The position numbers and the translations under genes are program-made. 64,000 nt of DNA, taken from assembly GCF_010119615.1 (NCBI RefSeq), contig NZ_QOVG01000001.1:310001-374000 (forward strand), in the 5' to 3' direction. Origin of the DNA: Pseudoxanthomonas gei. Its GTDB lineage: Bacteria > Pseudomonadota > Gammaproteobacteria > Xanthomonadales > Xanthomonadaceae. The notes below the pieces were generated by a model that ran no database searches, was not told the DNA's origin, and worked only from the letters and a program-made list of their open reading frames with translations. Below, one piece after another: positions 29,895 through 39,584 of the stretch (positions are counted from its first letter, which is position 1; every line of letters starts with the position of its first letter).

Positions 29895-30516
29895 GACCGC
29901 GTTGCTGGCGCTGCTCGGGCTGGCGTGGGCGCCGGGCTGCGCGGCGACCGCACAGACACCGCTGCGCGCTCAGGCCACCGCGCCGCCCACGCCCATGCCC
30001 ATGCCCGTTCCCGTTCCCGTTCCGGTGCTCCCGCCCGCAAGCGTAGGCGCCGATGCACTGGCCGACGCGCTGGCCTGCCGCATTGACGCGGCCCGCTACC
30101 CGGGCCTGATGCGGGAGATTCGCGAGGAACGCAAGGACGACTTCAAGCAGCCGTATCGCCAATACAGCGAGCCGATGATGGACGTCTACACGTTGCGCGA
30201 GCCGCTCCAGGCGTGGGGCAGCCAGAGCGACACCATCGTGATCGCGCCCAACCGGGTAATGCTGGGAGTCAAGGGAACGCTCGACGCGGTGACCGGGAGG
30301 CTAGAACATTCGCTGGAGGAATCCAGCGCATCGCCGTTGTCGGGCGCGCTGGACGACCAGCATGCACTGGTGATCTTCGAAGCAAACCAGCCGGGCCTGG
30401 AAGGACTGGTGCTGCTGGGATGCGAGTACCGCATGCAGGATATCTCACTGCTTGAGGATCCCGATGACGCGTGGCGCATGAAACCGTCCCCTGCCATCGC
30501 CCCGGCAATTCCCTGA
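29872..30516 (+). CDS. exported protein with Pro-Met/Pro-Val repeat, function unknown
   Basis: 214 residues from ATG 29872, overlapping the TPR gene by 23 bp. Signal sequence (KTALLALLGLAWAPGCAA), possibly a lipobox. Then a short repeat tract PTPMPMPVPVPVPVLPP, encoded by two CCCATG and three CCCGTT hexamers, and a conserved-looking folded domain with two cysteines (ACRIDAARYPGL, LLGCEYRM). No known family recognised. Confidence 0.75.
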   Translation: MANRNWNKTALLALLGLAWAPGCAATAQTPLRAQATAPPTPMPMPVPVPVPVLPPASVGADALADALACRIDAARYPGLMREIREERKDDFKQPYRQYSEPMMDVYTLREPLQAWGSQSDTIVIAPNRVMLGVKGTLDAVTGRLEHSLEESSASPLSGALDDQHALVIFEANQPGLEGLVLLGCEYRMQDISLLEDPDDAWRMKPSPAIAPAIP

Positions 30517-30526
30517 GCTGGCCATC

Positions 30527-31048
30527 GTGGCCGTCGCCGCCCCCTCCACGCTCCCGCCAGAATCGTTCCTGCAGCCTTACCTGCAGCAGGGCGCCTACGT
30601 GGACTGTTATTCGACCCAGCTCCCGGGACTTGTCACGCAAACGCGCTTCGTGGAAGCGTTCTACATGACGCGTCTGTTCAAGCTGGAGCGGGCCATATTG
30701 GCATGGGTCGTCAAGCGACCGTCCACCGATGCACAAGCCACCCAACTGGCGCATGGCAGCACCGACTCATTCGCCGCCTGGAACGTGGAGCGGCAATCCG
30801 AAAACCAGGTGCTGCTCTGCGACCTGCATGGACGCACGCGCTCGTGGCTGATGGCGGTTGCGGAGGAAGCAGGCGGCACTGCCTGCACGCGACTCTACTT
30901 CGGCTCTGCGGTTGTTCCCGCTGCTTCCGGCAGATCAGGCAGGAAGAGGATGGGAACCTCGTTTCGCCTGCTGCTTGGATTCCACAGGATCTATTCGAGA
31001 GCATTGCTGGGCGCTGCGCGCGCACGGCTGCTCTCAGACGCAGCCTGA
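30527..31048 (+). CDS. DUF2867-like protein
   Basis: 173 residues from a GTG start 11 bp after the preceding stop. Motifs FYMTRLFKLERAILAWVVKR, FAAWNVERQSENQVLLCD and TRSWLMAVAEE..TRLYFGSAVVP match the small alpha/beta DUF2867 type. These may be stand-alone or fused to SDR proteins, with a fold suggestive of small-molecule binding. Part of the TPR-exported protein-DUF2867 run. Function unknown. Confidence 0.72.
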   Translation: MAVAAPSTLPPESFLQPYLQQGAYVDCYSTQLPGLVTQTRFVEAFYMTRLFKLERAILAWVVKRPSTDAQATQLAHGSTDSFAAWNVERQSENQVLLCDLHGRTRSWLMAVAEEAGGTACTRLYFGSAVVPAASGRSGRKRMGTSFRLLLGFHRIYSRALLGAARARLLSDAA

Positions 31049-31079
31049 CCGCCATTGCCGGCCAGGCCGCGCTTCCTGA

Positions 31080-31784
31080 TTACACCGGCGGCAGGTCGAA
31101 GACCAGCACCTCGGCATCGTGACCACCGGAAATATCGATGTCCGGCTCATCCCGGTAGAGCAAGGCATCGCCCGCGGACAGGGCGCGCCCGTTGACCACT
31201 ACCTGGCCGCGTGCAACGTGGACATAGGCCAGCCGGCCCGTGGAAACTTGAAGACTGGCTTTCTCCTCGCCGTCGAACAATCCCGCATACATGCGCGCGT
31301 CCTGATGGATGCCCACCGAACCTTCCGCTCCATCCGGACTGATGACCAGCCGCAGCCGACCGCGCTTTTCGGCAGCCGGAAACTGCTTCTGCGCATAGGA
31401 AGGCGCCACGCCCTGCTCGGCCGGGATGATCCATATCTGCAGGAAATGGGTGGTGCCGGTTTCGCTGTAGTTGAATTCGGAATGCTGCACGCCGGTGCCG
31501 GCGCTCATGCGCTGCACATCACCCGGCACGATGCTGGAACTGGTGCCCATGGAATCCTTGTGGCCCAACGCGCCGTCCAGCACGTAGCTGATGATCTCCA
31601 TGTCGCGGTGGCCGTGCTCGCCGAAGCCGCGGCCCGCGGCCACGCGGTCCTCGTTGATCACCCGCAGCGGACCCCAATGCACATGGTCGTCGTCGCGGTA
31701 GCCAGCGAAGGAAAAGCTGTGCCAGGAATCCAGCCAGCCATGGTCGGCATGGCCACGTTCGCCAGCAGGTCTCAGGGTGATCAT
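31080..31784 (-). CDS. pirin family protein (YhhW-like)
   Basis: 234 residues. Bicupin with the metal-binding N-terminal histidines in FGEHGHRDMEIISYV, opening TLRPAGERGHADHGWL. Pirins of this bacterial type can act as quercetin 2,3-dioxygenases or redox sensors; the physiological role is usually unknown. An AT-rich segment at about 31861-31885 upstream is the likely promoter area. Confidence 0.92.
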   Translation of the reverse strand: MITLRPAGERGHADHGWLDSWHSFSFAGYRDDDHVHWGPLRVINEDRVAAGRGFGEHGHRDMEIISYVLDGALGHKDSMGTSSSIVPGDVQRMSAGTGVQHSEFNYSETGTTHFLQIWIIPAEQGVAPSYAQKQFPAAEKRGRLRLVISPDGAEGSVGIHQDARMYAGLFDGEEKASLQVSTGRLAYVHVARGQVVVNGRALSAGDALLYRDEPDIDISGGHDAEVLVFDLPPV

Positions 31785-31915
31785 GTTGCGCTCCTCAATC
31801 TGGGAGCCGACAGGATGAGGGCACCACGCATGATGCGAAAGGTGCCCGAAACCTACTGATTGTTCTGAATATAGAAATATTGGCCCCGGATCCGTGGGCC
31901 TGTTCCACTGGCGAC

Positions 31916-33358
31916 TTACCTGACGGCAGTGCTTTCCTTCGGCACGTACTGCGGCCAGCCGCCTGCCAGCGCCTTGTACAGCGAGACCACGGCCAGCGTG
32001 TTGCGCACCCTGCCCTGGGCGAACGCATCCTCTGCCTGCAGGCTTGCGCGCTCGCTCTCCAGAACGTCCAGCACGTCGATGGCGCCGTTGTCGTAGCGCA
32101 GGCGCGCAATCGCGGTGGCCCGGGCGCCGGCGGCGGCGGCGCGTTCCAGGAACGCGTTCTCCTCGGCGCTGCGCGACACGCGTACCAGTGCGTTTTCGGT
32201 TTCCTCCAGCGCCAGCAGTACCGTCTGTTCGTAGGCGGCAAGGTCGGCGGCAGTGGCCGCATTGGCCGCGGCGATTCGCGAACGCACCCGGCCGACATTG
32301 AGGAAGGATCCGTCGATGCCGAAGGCGATCAGCCGGGTCTCGCTGTCGCGCTCGAACAAAGCCCCCGCGTCCAGTGCCTGGCTGCCGATCAGGCCGCCGA
32401 GGGTGAAGCGCGGGAACAGGTCGGCCGTCGCGACGCCGACACGCGCGGTGGCCGCGCCCAGCCTGCGTTCTGCGGCCGTGACGTCGGGACGCCGGCGCAG
32501 CAGTTCGGCGGGCGTGCCGGTGGCTATCGTTTCGGGCAGCGAGGGCAACGGCGTAATCGCATCCAGGCCGGCCAGCACGCTCTCGGGCGTCTGCCCGGCC
32601 AGCACCGCGATGCGATGGGTGGACACGGCGATGGCCGACTGCAACGCAGGCACGCGCGAACGCGTGCTTTCCAGCTGGGTGCTGGCCCGGTCCACTTCGA
32701 AGGCGCTGCCGATTCCCGCTGAACGCCGCAGGTCGATCAGGCGCAGGGTCTGGGCCTGGTTGTCGGCATTCTGTTGGGCGATTCGCAATTGTTCCTGCAG
32801 GCCGCGCAGGCCGAAGTAGGTTTCGGCCAGGTCACCGACCAGGACCACCTGCACCGCCGCCAGGTCCGCCGCACTGGCTTCGGTGTCGGCGTGCTGCGCT
32901 TCCACGCTCCGGCGGATGCGACCGAAGAAGTCCAGTTCCCACAACGCGCTGAAACCTGCGCTGTACTGGTCGCTGTCGCGACCTGCACGACCCACGCCCG
33001 GCAACTGGTCGCTGCTGCTGCGCGAATCGCTGGCCTCGGCGCTGGCGCCGAGCGTCGGCAGGCGATCGTACTTTGCATTGCGCAGCAGCGCATTGGCCTG
33101 CTCGTAACGGGCCAGGGCAATGCGCAGGTCATGGTTGGAAACCAGCGCCTGGTCGACCAGTCGTTCCAGCACCGGATCGCCGAAGCTGCGCCAGAACTCC
33201 AGGTCCACCGCGGGCGCCGTTTCCCCGGCCAATTGCGGCGATTGGCCATTGGAAAACTGGTCCACCGCCGGCAAGGTCGGCCGCACGTAGTCGGGACCGA
33301 CCGTGCATGCCGCCAGCAGGATGCTGGCGACTGCAATCGTCAATGTGCGCATCACCAT
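31916..33358 (-). CDS. outer-membrane efflux channel, SmeX/OprN-like
   Basis: 480 residues. Lipoprotein signal (SILLAACTVGPDYVRP, Cys18) and two repeated TolC-type halves with conserved QLDLRRSAGIGSAFEVD-like and RLRYDNGAIDVLDVLESERA blocks. It forms the outer-membrane duct of an RND pump. It starts 7 bp inside the preceding SDR gene and is the last gene of the operon. The order SDR, adaptor, RND, SDR(s), channel matches smeU1VWU2X. Confidence 0.92.
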   Translation of the reverse strand: MVMRTLTIAVASILLAACTVGPDYVRPTLPAVDQFSNGQSPQLAGETAPAVDLEFWRSFGDPVLERLVDQALVSNHDLRIALARYEQANALLRNAKYDRLPTLGASAEASDSRSSSDQLPGVGRAGRDSDQYSAGFSALWELDFFGRIRRSVEAQHADTEASAADLAAVQVVLVGDLAETYFGLRGLQEQLRIAQQNADNQAQTLRLIDLRRSAGIGSAFEVDRASTQLESTRSRVPALQSAIAVSTHRIAVLAGQTPESVLAGLDAITPLPSLPETIATGTPAELLRRRPDVTAAERRLGAATARVGVATADLFPRFTLGGLIGSQALDAGALFERDSETRLIAFGIDGSFLNVGRVRSRIAAANAATAADLAAYEQTVLLALEETENALVRVSRSAEENAFLERAAAAGARATAIARLRYDNGAIDVLDVLESERASLQAEDAFAQGRVRNTLAVVSLYKALAGGWPQYVPKESTAVR

Positions 33359-34083
33359 GGCAGCACCTCGCCCAGGTGGGTGAACGAGCCGGTCGGGCCG
33401 GCATCATCCAGCAATGCCATTTCCACGCTGCTCTTCGCGCCGGTGATGATGTCGAGGTCGCCATTGCTGTTCATGTCGGTCTTCACCGAACCCGGATGGA
33501 TCGCGTTGACCTTGATGGCGGTGTCGCGCAACTCGTAGGCAAGGTGCACGGTCCAGCCATTCAACGCAGTCTTGGACACGTTGTAGGCCGGCACCTTGTA
33601 GTCGTAGATCGGCGACGCGGCATCGCTGTGCAAGGCCAGCGAGCCCAGCCCGCTCGAGACGTTGACAATGCGCCCGGCCGACGATTTGCGCAGCAGAGGC
33701 AGCATGGCCTGGGTGGTGGCGACCACGCCGAACAGGTTCGTGTCGAACGTGGTGCGCCAGGTTTCCAGCGATTGCCCGGACACCGGCTTGGCAAGATCAT
33801 CGATGAAGACTCCCGCATTGTTCACCAGGATGTCGAGATGGCCGTGCTTCTGCGCGATCTCTTCGGCAGCCCTTGCAATGCTGGCACTGTCAGTCACGTC
33901 GAGCGCGATCGCTTCCACTGGCAGCCCTTCATCCTGAAGGGTTTTCGCGGCGGCGCCGGCCCGGGCGGCGTCACGCCCGGCCAGCAGCGTACGCACGCCG
34001 GCGGTGGCGAGTTGGCGGACGGTTTCCAGGCCGATGCCGCGGGTTGCGCCGGTAACCAGCGCGATTTTCAGGTTGTCGCTCAT
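33352..34083 (-). CDS. short-chain dehydrogenase, second copy of SmeU2-like gene
   Basis: 243 residues from ATG 34083, with GGAG upstream; the in-frame ATG at 34095 overlaps that site. Classical SDR: cofactor loop TGATRGIGLETV, NNAG, catalytic Ser and YxxxK (AYNVSKTALNGW). The C-terminal LDDAGPTGSFTHLGEVLPW is nearly the same as in the neighbouring SDR, so the pair is a tandem duplication. Substrate unknown; being inside an efflux operon suggests modification of a pump substrate or inducer. Confidence 0.9.
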   Translation of the reverse strand: MSDNLKIALVTGATRGIGLETVRQLATAGVRTLLAGRDAARAGAAAKTLQDEGLPVEAIALDVTDSASIARAAEEIAQKHGHLDILVNNAGVFIDDLAKPVSGQSLETWRTTFDTNLFGVVATTQAMLPLLRKSSAGRIVNVSSGLGSLALHSDAASPIYDYKVPAYNVSKTALNGWTVHLAYELRDTAIKVNAIHPGSVKTDMNSNGDLDIITGAKSSVEMALLDDAGPTGSFTHLGEVLPW

Positions 34084-34152
34084 GCTGTGCTCCATTGATG
34101 CGCGCCTTGCGCGCAGGATTTTGCTGCCCGGATCAAGCCGGCAGGCGGTTCT

Positions 34153-34887
34153 TCACCACGGAAGTATGTTGTCGAGGTGGCGGTACGAGCCATTCGGGCC
34201 GGCATCGTCGATCAGCGCCATGGCCACGCTTGTTTTTGCTCCATCCGCAACATCGATCTCGCCTTCGCCCGCGTTCATGTCGGTCTTCACGTAGCCCGGA
34301 TGGATGGTGTTGACCTTGATCTTGCTGTCCTTGAGTTCGTAGGCCAGCTGCACGGTCCAGGCGTTCACCGCGCTCTTGGAAACGTTGTAGGCGGGAACCT
34401 TGAAATCGTAGATCGGCGAAGCCGGATCGCTGTGCAGCGCGACCGATCCCAGCACGCTGGAAACATTGACGATGCGCGCGGACGGCGACTTGTGCAGCAG
34501 CGGCAGGAACGACTGGGTGACGGCGACCAGGCCGAACAGGTTGGTGTCGAAGGTCTCGCGCCAGGCCTGCAAGGTCTGTTCCGAGACCTTCCTGCCCTGC
34601 TCGTCGCGCAGGATCCCGGCGTTGTTGACCAGGATGTCGAGGCGCCCGAATTTCTTCGTCACTTTTTCGACAGCGGCGCCGATGCTGGCGGCATCGGTGA
34701 CGTCGAGGACGATTGCTTCCACCGACAAGCCTTCGGCCTGCAGCTTCAGCGCCGCTTCGACGGCCTTGGCCTGGTCGCGTCCGGCCAGCAGCGTGTGGAC
34801 GCCGGCTTGGGCCAGCTGGCGGACGGTTTCGAAACCGATGCCGCGGGTGGCGCCGGTGACCAGCGCGGTCTTGGATGTATTGCTCAT
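34153..34887 (-). CDS. short-chain dehydrogenase, SmeU2-like
   Basis: 244 residues from ATG 34887. TGATRGIGFETVRQLAQAGV, NNAGILRDEQG, SSVLGSVALHS, and YNVSKSAVNAW give the full SDR set. Paralogue of the gene 69 bp downstream, with the two differing mainly in surface regions. It lies 119 bp after the RND gene in the same operon. In Stenotrophomonas the corresponding position has one SDR gene (smeU2). Confidence 0.9.
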   Translation of the reverse strand: MSNTSKTALVTGATRGIGFETVRQLAQAGVHTLLAGRDQAKAVEAALKLQAEGLSVEAIVLDVTDAASIGAAVEKVTKKFGRLDILVNNAGILRDEQGRKVSEQTLQAWRETFDTNLFGLVAVTQSFLPLLHKSPSARIVNVSSVLGSVALHSDPASPIYDFKVPAYNVSKSAVNAWTVQLAYELKDSKIKVNTIHPGYVKTDMNAGEGEIDVADGAKTSVAMALIDDAGPNGSYRHLDNILPW

Positions 34888-35006
34888 GTGATGCTCCGAT
34901 TCTTGGTGGGGGGTTATCAGTACCGGGGCGACGGGTTGGCGCCGCCCGTGCAATCTATGGATCGAGTCGCGGCGCCAGGTCGCGCCATCGGGTCCTTGCC
35001 TTGGCC

Positions 35007-38000
35007 TCAAGCCTGCACCGCGTGCGACGGCGGGATGCCGGGCTCGCCATGCTGGACCAGCGGGCGGCCGGCCAGTTTGCGCAGCGCGACGTAGAACACC
35101 GGGGTCAGGAACAGGCCGAACAGGGTCACGCCCAACATACCCGCAAAGACGGTAATGCCGGTGACCGAGCGGACTTCCGCGCCGGCACCATGCGACAGCA
35201 CCAGCGGCACCGTGCCGGCGATGAAGGCAACCGAGGTCATCACGATGGGACGCAGGCGCAGGCGGCAGGCTTCCAGGGCGGATTCAACGATGCCCTTGCC
35301 CTGCATTTCCAGCTCGCGGGCGAACTCGACGATCAGGATCGCGTTCTTGCATGCCAGCCCCATCAGCACCACCAGGCCCACCTGCACGAACACGTTGTTG
35401 TCGCCGCCGGTCAGCCACACGCCCAGCAAGGCGGACAGCAGGGTCATCGGCACGATCAGGATCACCGCCAGCGGCAGCGTCCAGCTTTCGTACAGCGCGG
35501 CCAGCACCAGGAAGGCCAGCAGCACCGCCAACGGGAACACCACCAATGCAGCCTTGCCTTGGGTGGCTTCCTGGTAGCTCAGGTCGCTCCAGTCGATGCC
35601 CATGCCGGGCGGCAACGCGGTTGCGGCGATCTCCTTGACCTTGGCCATGGCCTCGGCCGAGGACAGCATGCGTGGATCGGCTTCACCCAGGATGTCGGCG
35701 GCCGGATAGCCGTTGAAACGGATCACCGGGTCCGGACCGTAGGTGCGGCTGATCTTGACCATGCTGCCGATCGGCACCATTTCGCCATTGACGTTGCGGG
35801 TCTTCAGGTTGCCGATATCCTCGACGTCGTCGCGGAAGGAACCGTCGGCCTGGGCGATGACCTGCCAGGTGCGGCCGAACATGTTGAAGTCGTTGACGTA
35901 GGCCGAGCCCAGGTAGGTCTGCAGCGTGTCGAACAACTCCGTCAACGGCACGCCCTGCGCCTTGGCCTTGACCCGGTCCACGTCGGCATCTAGTTGCGGC
36001 ACGTTGGCCTGGTAGCTGCTGATCGGGAAGCCCATGCCCGGCGTCTGCGAGGCCGCGCCCTGGAATGCATTCACCGCATTCTGCAGCGCGCCATAACCCT
36101 GGTTGCCGCGGTCCTCGATGAACAGCGAATAGCCCGAACCATTGCCCAGCCCCTGGATGGGCGGCGGCATCAGCGCGAAAGCGAAGCCTTCCTGGATCCC
36201 GGCGATCTTCTGGTTGAGTTCGTCACTGATCTGCTTGGCGCTGTTCTTGCGCTGGTTGAACGGCTTCAGGGTGAAGAACGCCACGCCGCTGTTGGGCGTG
36301 TTGGTGAACTGCAACGGGTTCAGGCCGGGGAAGGCGATCTCGCTGTCCACGCCTTCGATGCCCTTGGCGATGGCCGCGACCTTCTTCAGGGCGGCATCGG
36401 TGCGCTCGATGGACGCGCCCTCCGGCATTTTCACGCCGGCGATCAGGTACAGCTTGTCCTGCAGTGGAATGAAGCCAGTCGGCACGGCCTTGAACATCAC
36501 GCCCGCCGCGATCAGCAACACGAAGTAGACCGCGAACACCGCGCCACGGCGGCCCAGCGCCCGCGACACCGCGCCCTCATAGCGCTCGGAACCACGCTTG
36601 AAGAAGCGGTTGAAGGGACGGAACAGCCAGCCGAACAGGCGGTCGATCAATCGTGTCGGTGCATCCTTCTCGGCGTCGTGCGGTTTCAGCAGCAGCGCGG
36701 CCAGCGCCGGCGACAGGGTCAGCGAGTTGATCGCGGAGATCACCGTGGAAATGGCAATGGTGACCGCGAACTGCTTGTAGAACTGGCCGGTCACGCCCGA
36801 CAGGAAGGCCATCGGCACGAACACCGCGCACAGCACCAGGGCAATGGCGATGATCGGCCCGGAAACTTCCTTCATGGCCTGGTGCGCGGCTGCAAGAGGC
36901 GTAAGCCCCTCCTCGATATTGCGCTCCACGTTCTCAACTACCACGATGGCGTCGTCGACCACGATGCCGATCGCCAGCACCAGTCCGAACAGGGTCAGCG
37001 TGTTGATCGAAAAGCCCAGCAGGTAGAGCACGGCGAAGGTGCCGACAATGGACACGGGCACCGCGATCAACGGAATGATCGACGCGCGCCAGGTCTGCAG
37101 GAACAGGATCACCACCAGCACCACCAGCAAGGTGGCCTCCAGCAGCGTGGTCACCACCGCCTTGATCGAATCACGCACGAAGATGGTGGTGTCGTAGACC
37201 GACTTGATCTCCACGCCCGGCGGAAGGGTCTTGGAGATCTCGTCCATCTTGGCGACCACCGCGTCGCGGATTTCCAGTGCATTGGCGCCCGGCGCCTGGA
37301 AGATGCCGATCGCCGATGCGTTCATGCCATCCAGGCGCGCGCGCAGCGTGTAGTCGCCGGCGGCCAGTTCGATGCGGGCCACGTCGGCAAGCCGCACGAT
37401 CTCGCCATCGGCACCCGCCTTCAGCACGATGTTTCCGAATTCCTCGGTGCTCTGCAGACGCCCCTTGGCATTGATCGGCAGCAGGAAGTCGCTGCCGTTG
37501 GGCATGGGCTCGGCACCCAGCTGGCCGGCGGACACCTGCACGTTCTGTTCGCGCACCGCGCGCAGCACGTCGCTGGCGGTCAGGCCGCGCGCGGCCACCT
37601 TGTCCGGATCCAGCCACAGGCGCATGGCATAGTCGCCACCACCAAAGGCCTGCGCCTCGCCGACGCCGGGAATACGCGCCATTTCGTCCTTGACGTGCAG
37701 GCGAGCGTAGTTGCGCAGGTACAGCGAATCGTATTTTCCGTCGGTGGATACCAGGTGCACCACCATCAGGAAAACCGGCGACTGTTTCTGCGTGGTCACG
37801 CCCTGCCGGCGCACGTCCTCGGGCAGTCGCGCCAGCGCCTGGCTGACCCGGTTCTGCACGCGCACGGCAGCCTCGTCGGCGTCAACGCCCTGCTTGAAGG
37901 TGACGGTCATCTGCAGCACGCCGTCCGAGCCGGCAACGGACTTGACGTACATCATGTCCTCGACGCCGTTGATCGCTTCTTCCAGCGGCGTGGCCACCGT

Positions 38001-38183
38001 CTCGGCAATCACCTTGGGGTTTGCGCCCGGATATACGGTGCGCACCACCACCGATGGCGGCACCACTTCGGGATATTCGCCGATGGGAAGCAGCGGAATC
38101 GAGATCAGGCCAGCGGCGAAGATGACGATGGACAGCACCGCGGCGAAGATCGGCCGGTCGATGAAGAATCGGGAAAAGTCCAT
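35007..38183 (-). CDS. RND multidrug efflux permease, SmeW/MexF-like
   Basis: 1058 residues from ATG 38183 (MDFSRFFIDRPIFAAVLSIV). Twelve transmembrane helices with two large periplasmic loops; the proton-relay helix has GLVLAIGIVVDDAIVVVENV with the paired aspartates. FIDRP and EEAINGVEDMMYVKS are HAE1 family marks. It belongs to the MexF/OqxB branch by its N-terminus and loop spacing. Works with the adaptor and channel genes of the same operon to expel drugs from the inner membrane/periplasm. Confidence 0.93.
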   Translation of the reverse strand: MDFSRFFIDRPIFAAVLSIVIFAAGLISIPLLPIGEYPEVVPPSVVVRTVYPGANPKVIAETVATPLEEAINGVEDMMYVKSVAGSDGVLQMTVTFKQGVDADEAAVRVQNRVSQALARLPEDVRRQGVTTQKQSPVFLMVVHLVSTDGKYDSLYLRNYARLHVKDEMARIPGVGEAQAFGGGDYAMRLWLDPDKVAARGLTASDVLRAVREQNVQVSAGQLGAEPMPNGSDFLLPINAKGRLQSTEEFGNIVLKAGADGEIVRLADVARIELAAGDYTLRARLDGMNASAIGIFQAPGANALEIRDAVVAKMDEISKTLPPGVEIKSVYDTTIFVRDSIKAVVTTLLEATLLVVLVVILFLQTWRASIIPLIAVPVSIVGTFAVLYLLGFSINTLTLFGLVLAIGIVVDDAIVVVENVERNIEEGLTPLAAAHQAMKEVSGPIIAIALVLCAVFVPMAFLSGVTGQFYKQFAVTIAISTVISAINSLTLSPALAALLLKPHDAEKDAPTRLIDRLFGWLFRPFNRFFKRGSERYEGAVSRALGRRGAVFAVYFVLLIAAGVMFKAVPTGFIPLQDKLYLIAGVKMPEGASIERTDAALKKVAAIAKGIEGVDSEIAFPGLNPLQFTNTPNSGVAFFTLKPFNQRKNSAKQISDELNQKIAGIQEGFAFALMPPPIQGLGNGSGYSLFIEDRGNQGYGALQNAVNAFQGAASQTPGMGFPISSYQANVPQLDADVDRVKAKAQGVPLTELFDTLQTYLGSAYVNDFNMFGRTWQVIAQADGSFRDDVEDIGNLKTRNVNGEMVPIGSMVKISRTYGPDPVIRFNGYPAADILGEADPRMLSSAEAMAKVKEIAATALPPGMGIDWSDLSYQEATQGKAALVVFPLAVLLAFLVLAALYESWTLPLAVILIVPMTLLSALLGVWLTGGDNNVFVQVGLVVLMGLACKNAILIVEFARELEMQGKGIVESALEACRLRLRPIVMTSVAFIAGTVPLVLSHGAGAEVRSVTGITVFAGMLGVTLFGLFLTPVFYVALRKLAGRPLVQHGEPGIPPSHAVQA

Positions 38184-38239
38184 GGGTGGATTTCCTGTAG
38201 CTGATGAATCTGGAAAAAAGAAATCCGTCCCCTCGAAAT

Positions 38240-38370
38240 CAGGGAGGTGATCCCTTCCCCTGCGAAGGGGGGAAGGTGCCCGAAGGACGGATGGGGTCGG
38301 CTCCTGCCGTCGGAAGTGAGCGCCAAGAGCACCCCTCCCCATCCCTCCCCTGCTTCGCAAGGGAGGGGGC
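38240..38370. repeat. interspersed repeat inside the efflux operon
   Basis: About 130 bp of low-complexity C/G-rich DNA between the adaptor and RND genes. It carries CTTCCCCTGCGAAGGGG at one end and CCCTCCC..GGGAGGG (38343-38367, with CTTCGCAAG in the loop) at the other. It looks like a mobile or repetitive intergenic element. It could form strong mRNA hairpins and lower expression of downstream genes relative to the adaptor. Confidence 0.6.
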
Positions 38371-38381
38371 TTTGCATGCTG

Positions 38382-39584
38382 CTATTTCATGGCCACCGCA
38401 GGCATCACTTCCGGCGCACCCATGACCACCGTCTTGTCGGCCACCGGCATGCCCGGGAAGAACACCTTCTGCACGCCGCTGACGATCACCTTGTCGCCGG
38501 GCTTGAGTCCGGTTTCCACGATGCGCAATCCGTCGGCGGTACGGCCCAGGGTCACGTCGCGGCGTTGCGCCTGGTGCTTGGCATCAACCACGTAGACGTA
38601 CTTGCGGTCCTGGTCGGTAAGCACGGCCTTGTCGTCCACCAGCATCGCGTTCACCTGGCCACTGCCCAGCACGCGTACGCGCGCAAACAGGCCGGGTGTG
38701 AAGCTGCGATCGCTGTTGTCGAGCAGCGCCCGGGCGCGGATGGTGCCGGTGGCCGGGTCGACCTGGTTATCGAGGAAATCGACCACGCCGGTGTGCGGGA
38801 ACCCTTCCTCGCCCACCAACCCCACCTGCACTGGCACCCCAGCACCGTTCTCGCTCGGCCGCTCGCCCTTGCGGGCCAGCTCCGCGTAATGCAGGAAAGT
38901 GCGCTCGTCGGTGTCGAAATGCACATGCACCTTGTCCAGCGATACCAGCGTGGTCAGCACGCTGGCGGCATCGCCGGCGCTGACCAGGTTGCCGGCGGTG
39001 ACCAGCGCGCGGCCGGCACGGCCGCTGATGGGTGCGCGTACCTGGGTGAATTCCAGGTTGAGGCGCGCGGCATCCACGGCGGCCTGGGCGCCGGCGACAC
39101 CGGCCTGGGCCTCGGCGGCGGCGGACCGGCGTTGCTCATAGGTCTCGGTGGAAATCGCCTGCAGCTCTGACAGCTTCTTTGCGCGCGCCGCCTCGCTGCG
39201 GCCCAGCTCGGCCTGGCTGCGGGCGCGCGCCAGCTCGGCCTGGGCACGTGCCAGCTCGGCCCGGTAGCTGCGCGAATCGATGGTGAAAAGCACGTCGCCC
39301 TTGCGGACTTCCTGACCCTCCTGGTAGTTCACGCGGTCGATGTAGCCGGAGACGCGCGGGCGCAGGTCGACGGTTTCCACCGCCTCCACCCGGCCGCTGA
39401 AGTCGTCCCACTGGCTGATCTGCTTGACCAGCACCGGTGCCGCACTGACGGCGGGCGGCGGCGGCTGGCCATTCTCGGCGGCCTGGCCGCTGCAAGCTGC
39501 GATCACCGCAACGGACAGGGCCAGCAGCACGCCAAGCGAGGTTGTGCGCAATGCGCGATTATCGATAAGGGATTGGATGTTCAT
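38382..39584 (-). CDS. RND periplasmic adaptor, SmeV/MexE-like
   Basis: 400 residues from ATG 39584. Lipoprotein signal (LSVAVIAACSGQ), lipoyl half-motifs (VETVDLRPRVSGYIDRVNYQ and QVRAPISGRAGRALV) flanking an alpha-hairpin of about 90 residues, then beta-barrel and membrane-proximal domains. It bridges the RND pump and outer-membrane channel. Its ATG overlaps the stop of the upstream SDR gene (ATGA), so translation is coupled. Confidence 0.93.
   Translation of the reverse strand: MNIQSLIDNRALRTTSLGVLLALSVAVIAACSGQAAENGQPPPPAVSAAPVLVKQISQWDDFSGRVEAVETVDLRPRVSGYIDRVNYQEGQEVRKGDVLFTIDSRSYRAELARAQAELARARSQAELGRSEAARAKKLSELQAISTETYEQRRSAAAEAQAGVAGAQAAVDAARLNLEFTQVRAPISGRAGRALVTAGNLVSAGDAASVLTTLVSLDKVHVHFDTDERTFLHYAELARKGERPSENGAGVPVQVGLVGEEGFPHTGVVDFLDNQVDPATGTIRARALLDNSDRSFTPGLFARVRVLGSGQVNAMLVDDKAVLTDQDRKYVYVVDAKHQAQRRDVTLGRTADGLRIVETGLKPGDKVIVSGVQKVFFPGMPVADKTVVMGAPEVMPAVAMK

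Noticed and set aside
35994-38204. A 736-codon + frame opposite the RND pump gene
   Set aside because: Antisense shadow of a clear RND permease; His/Gln/Arg-rich without domain signals.
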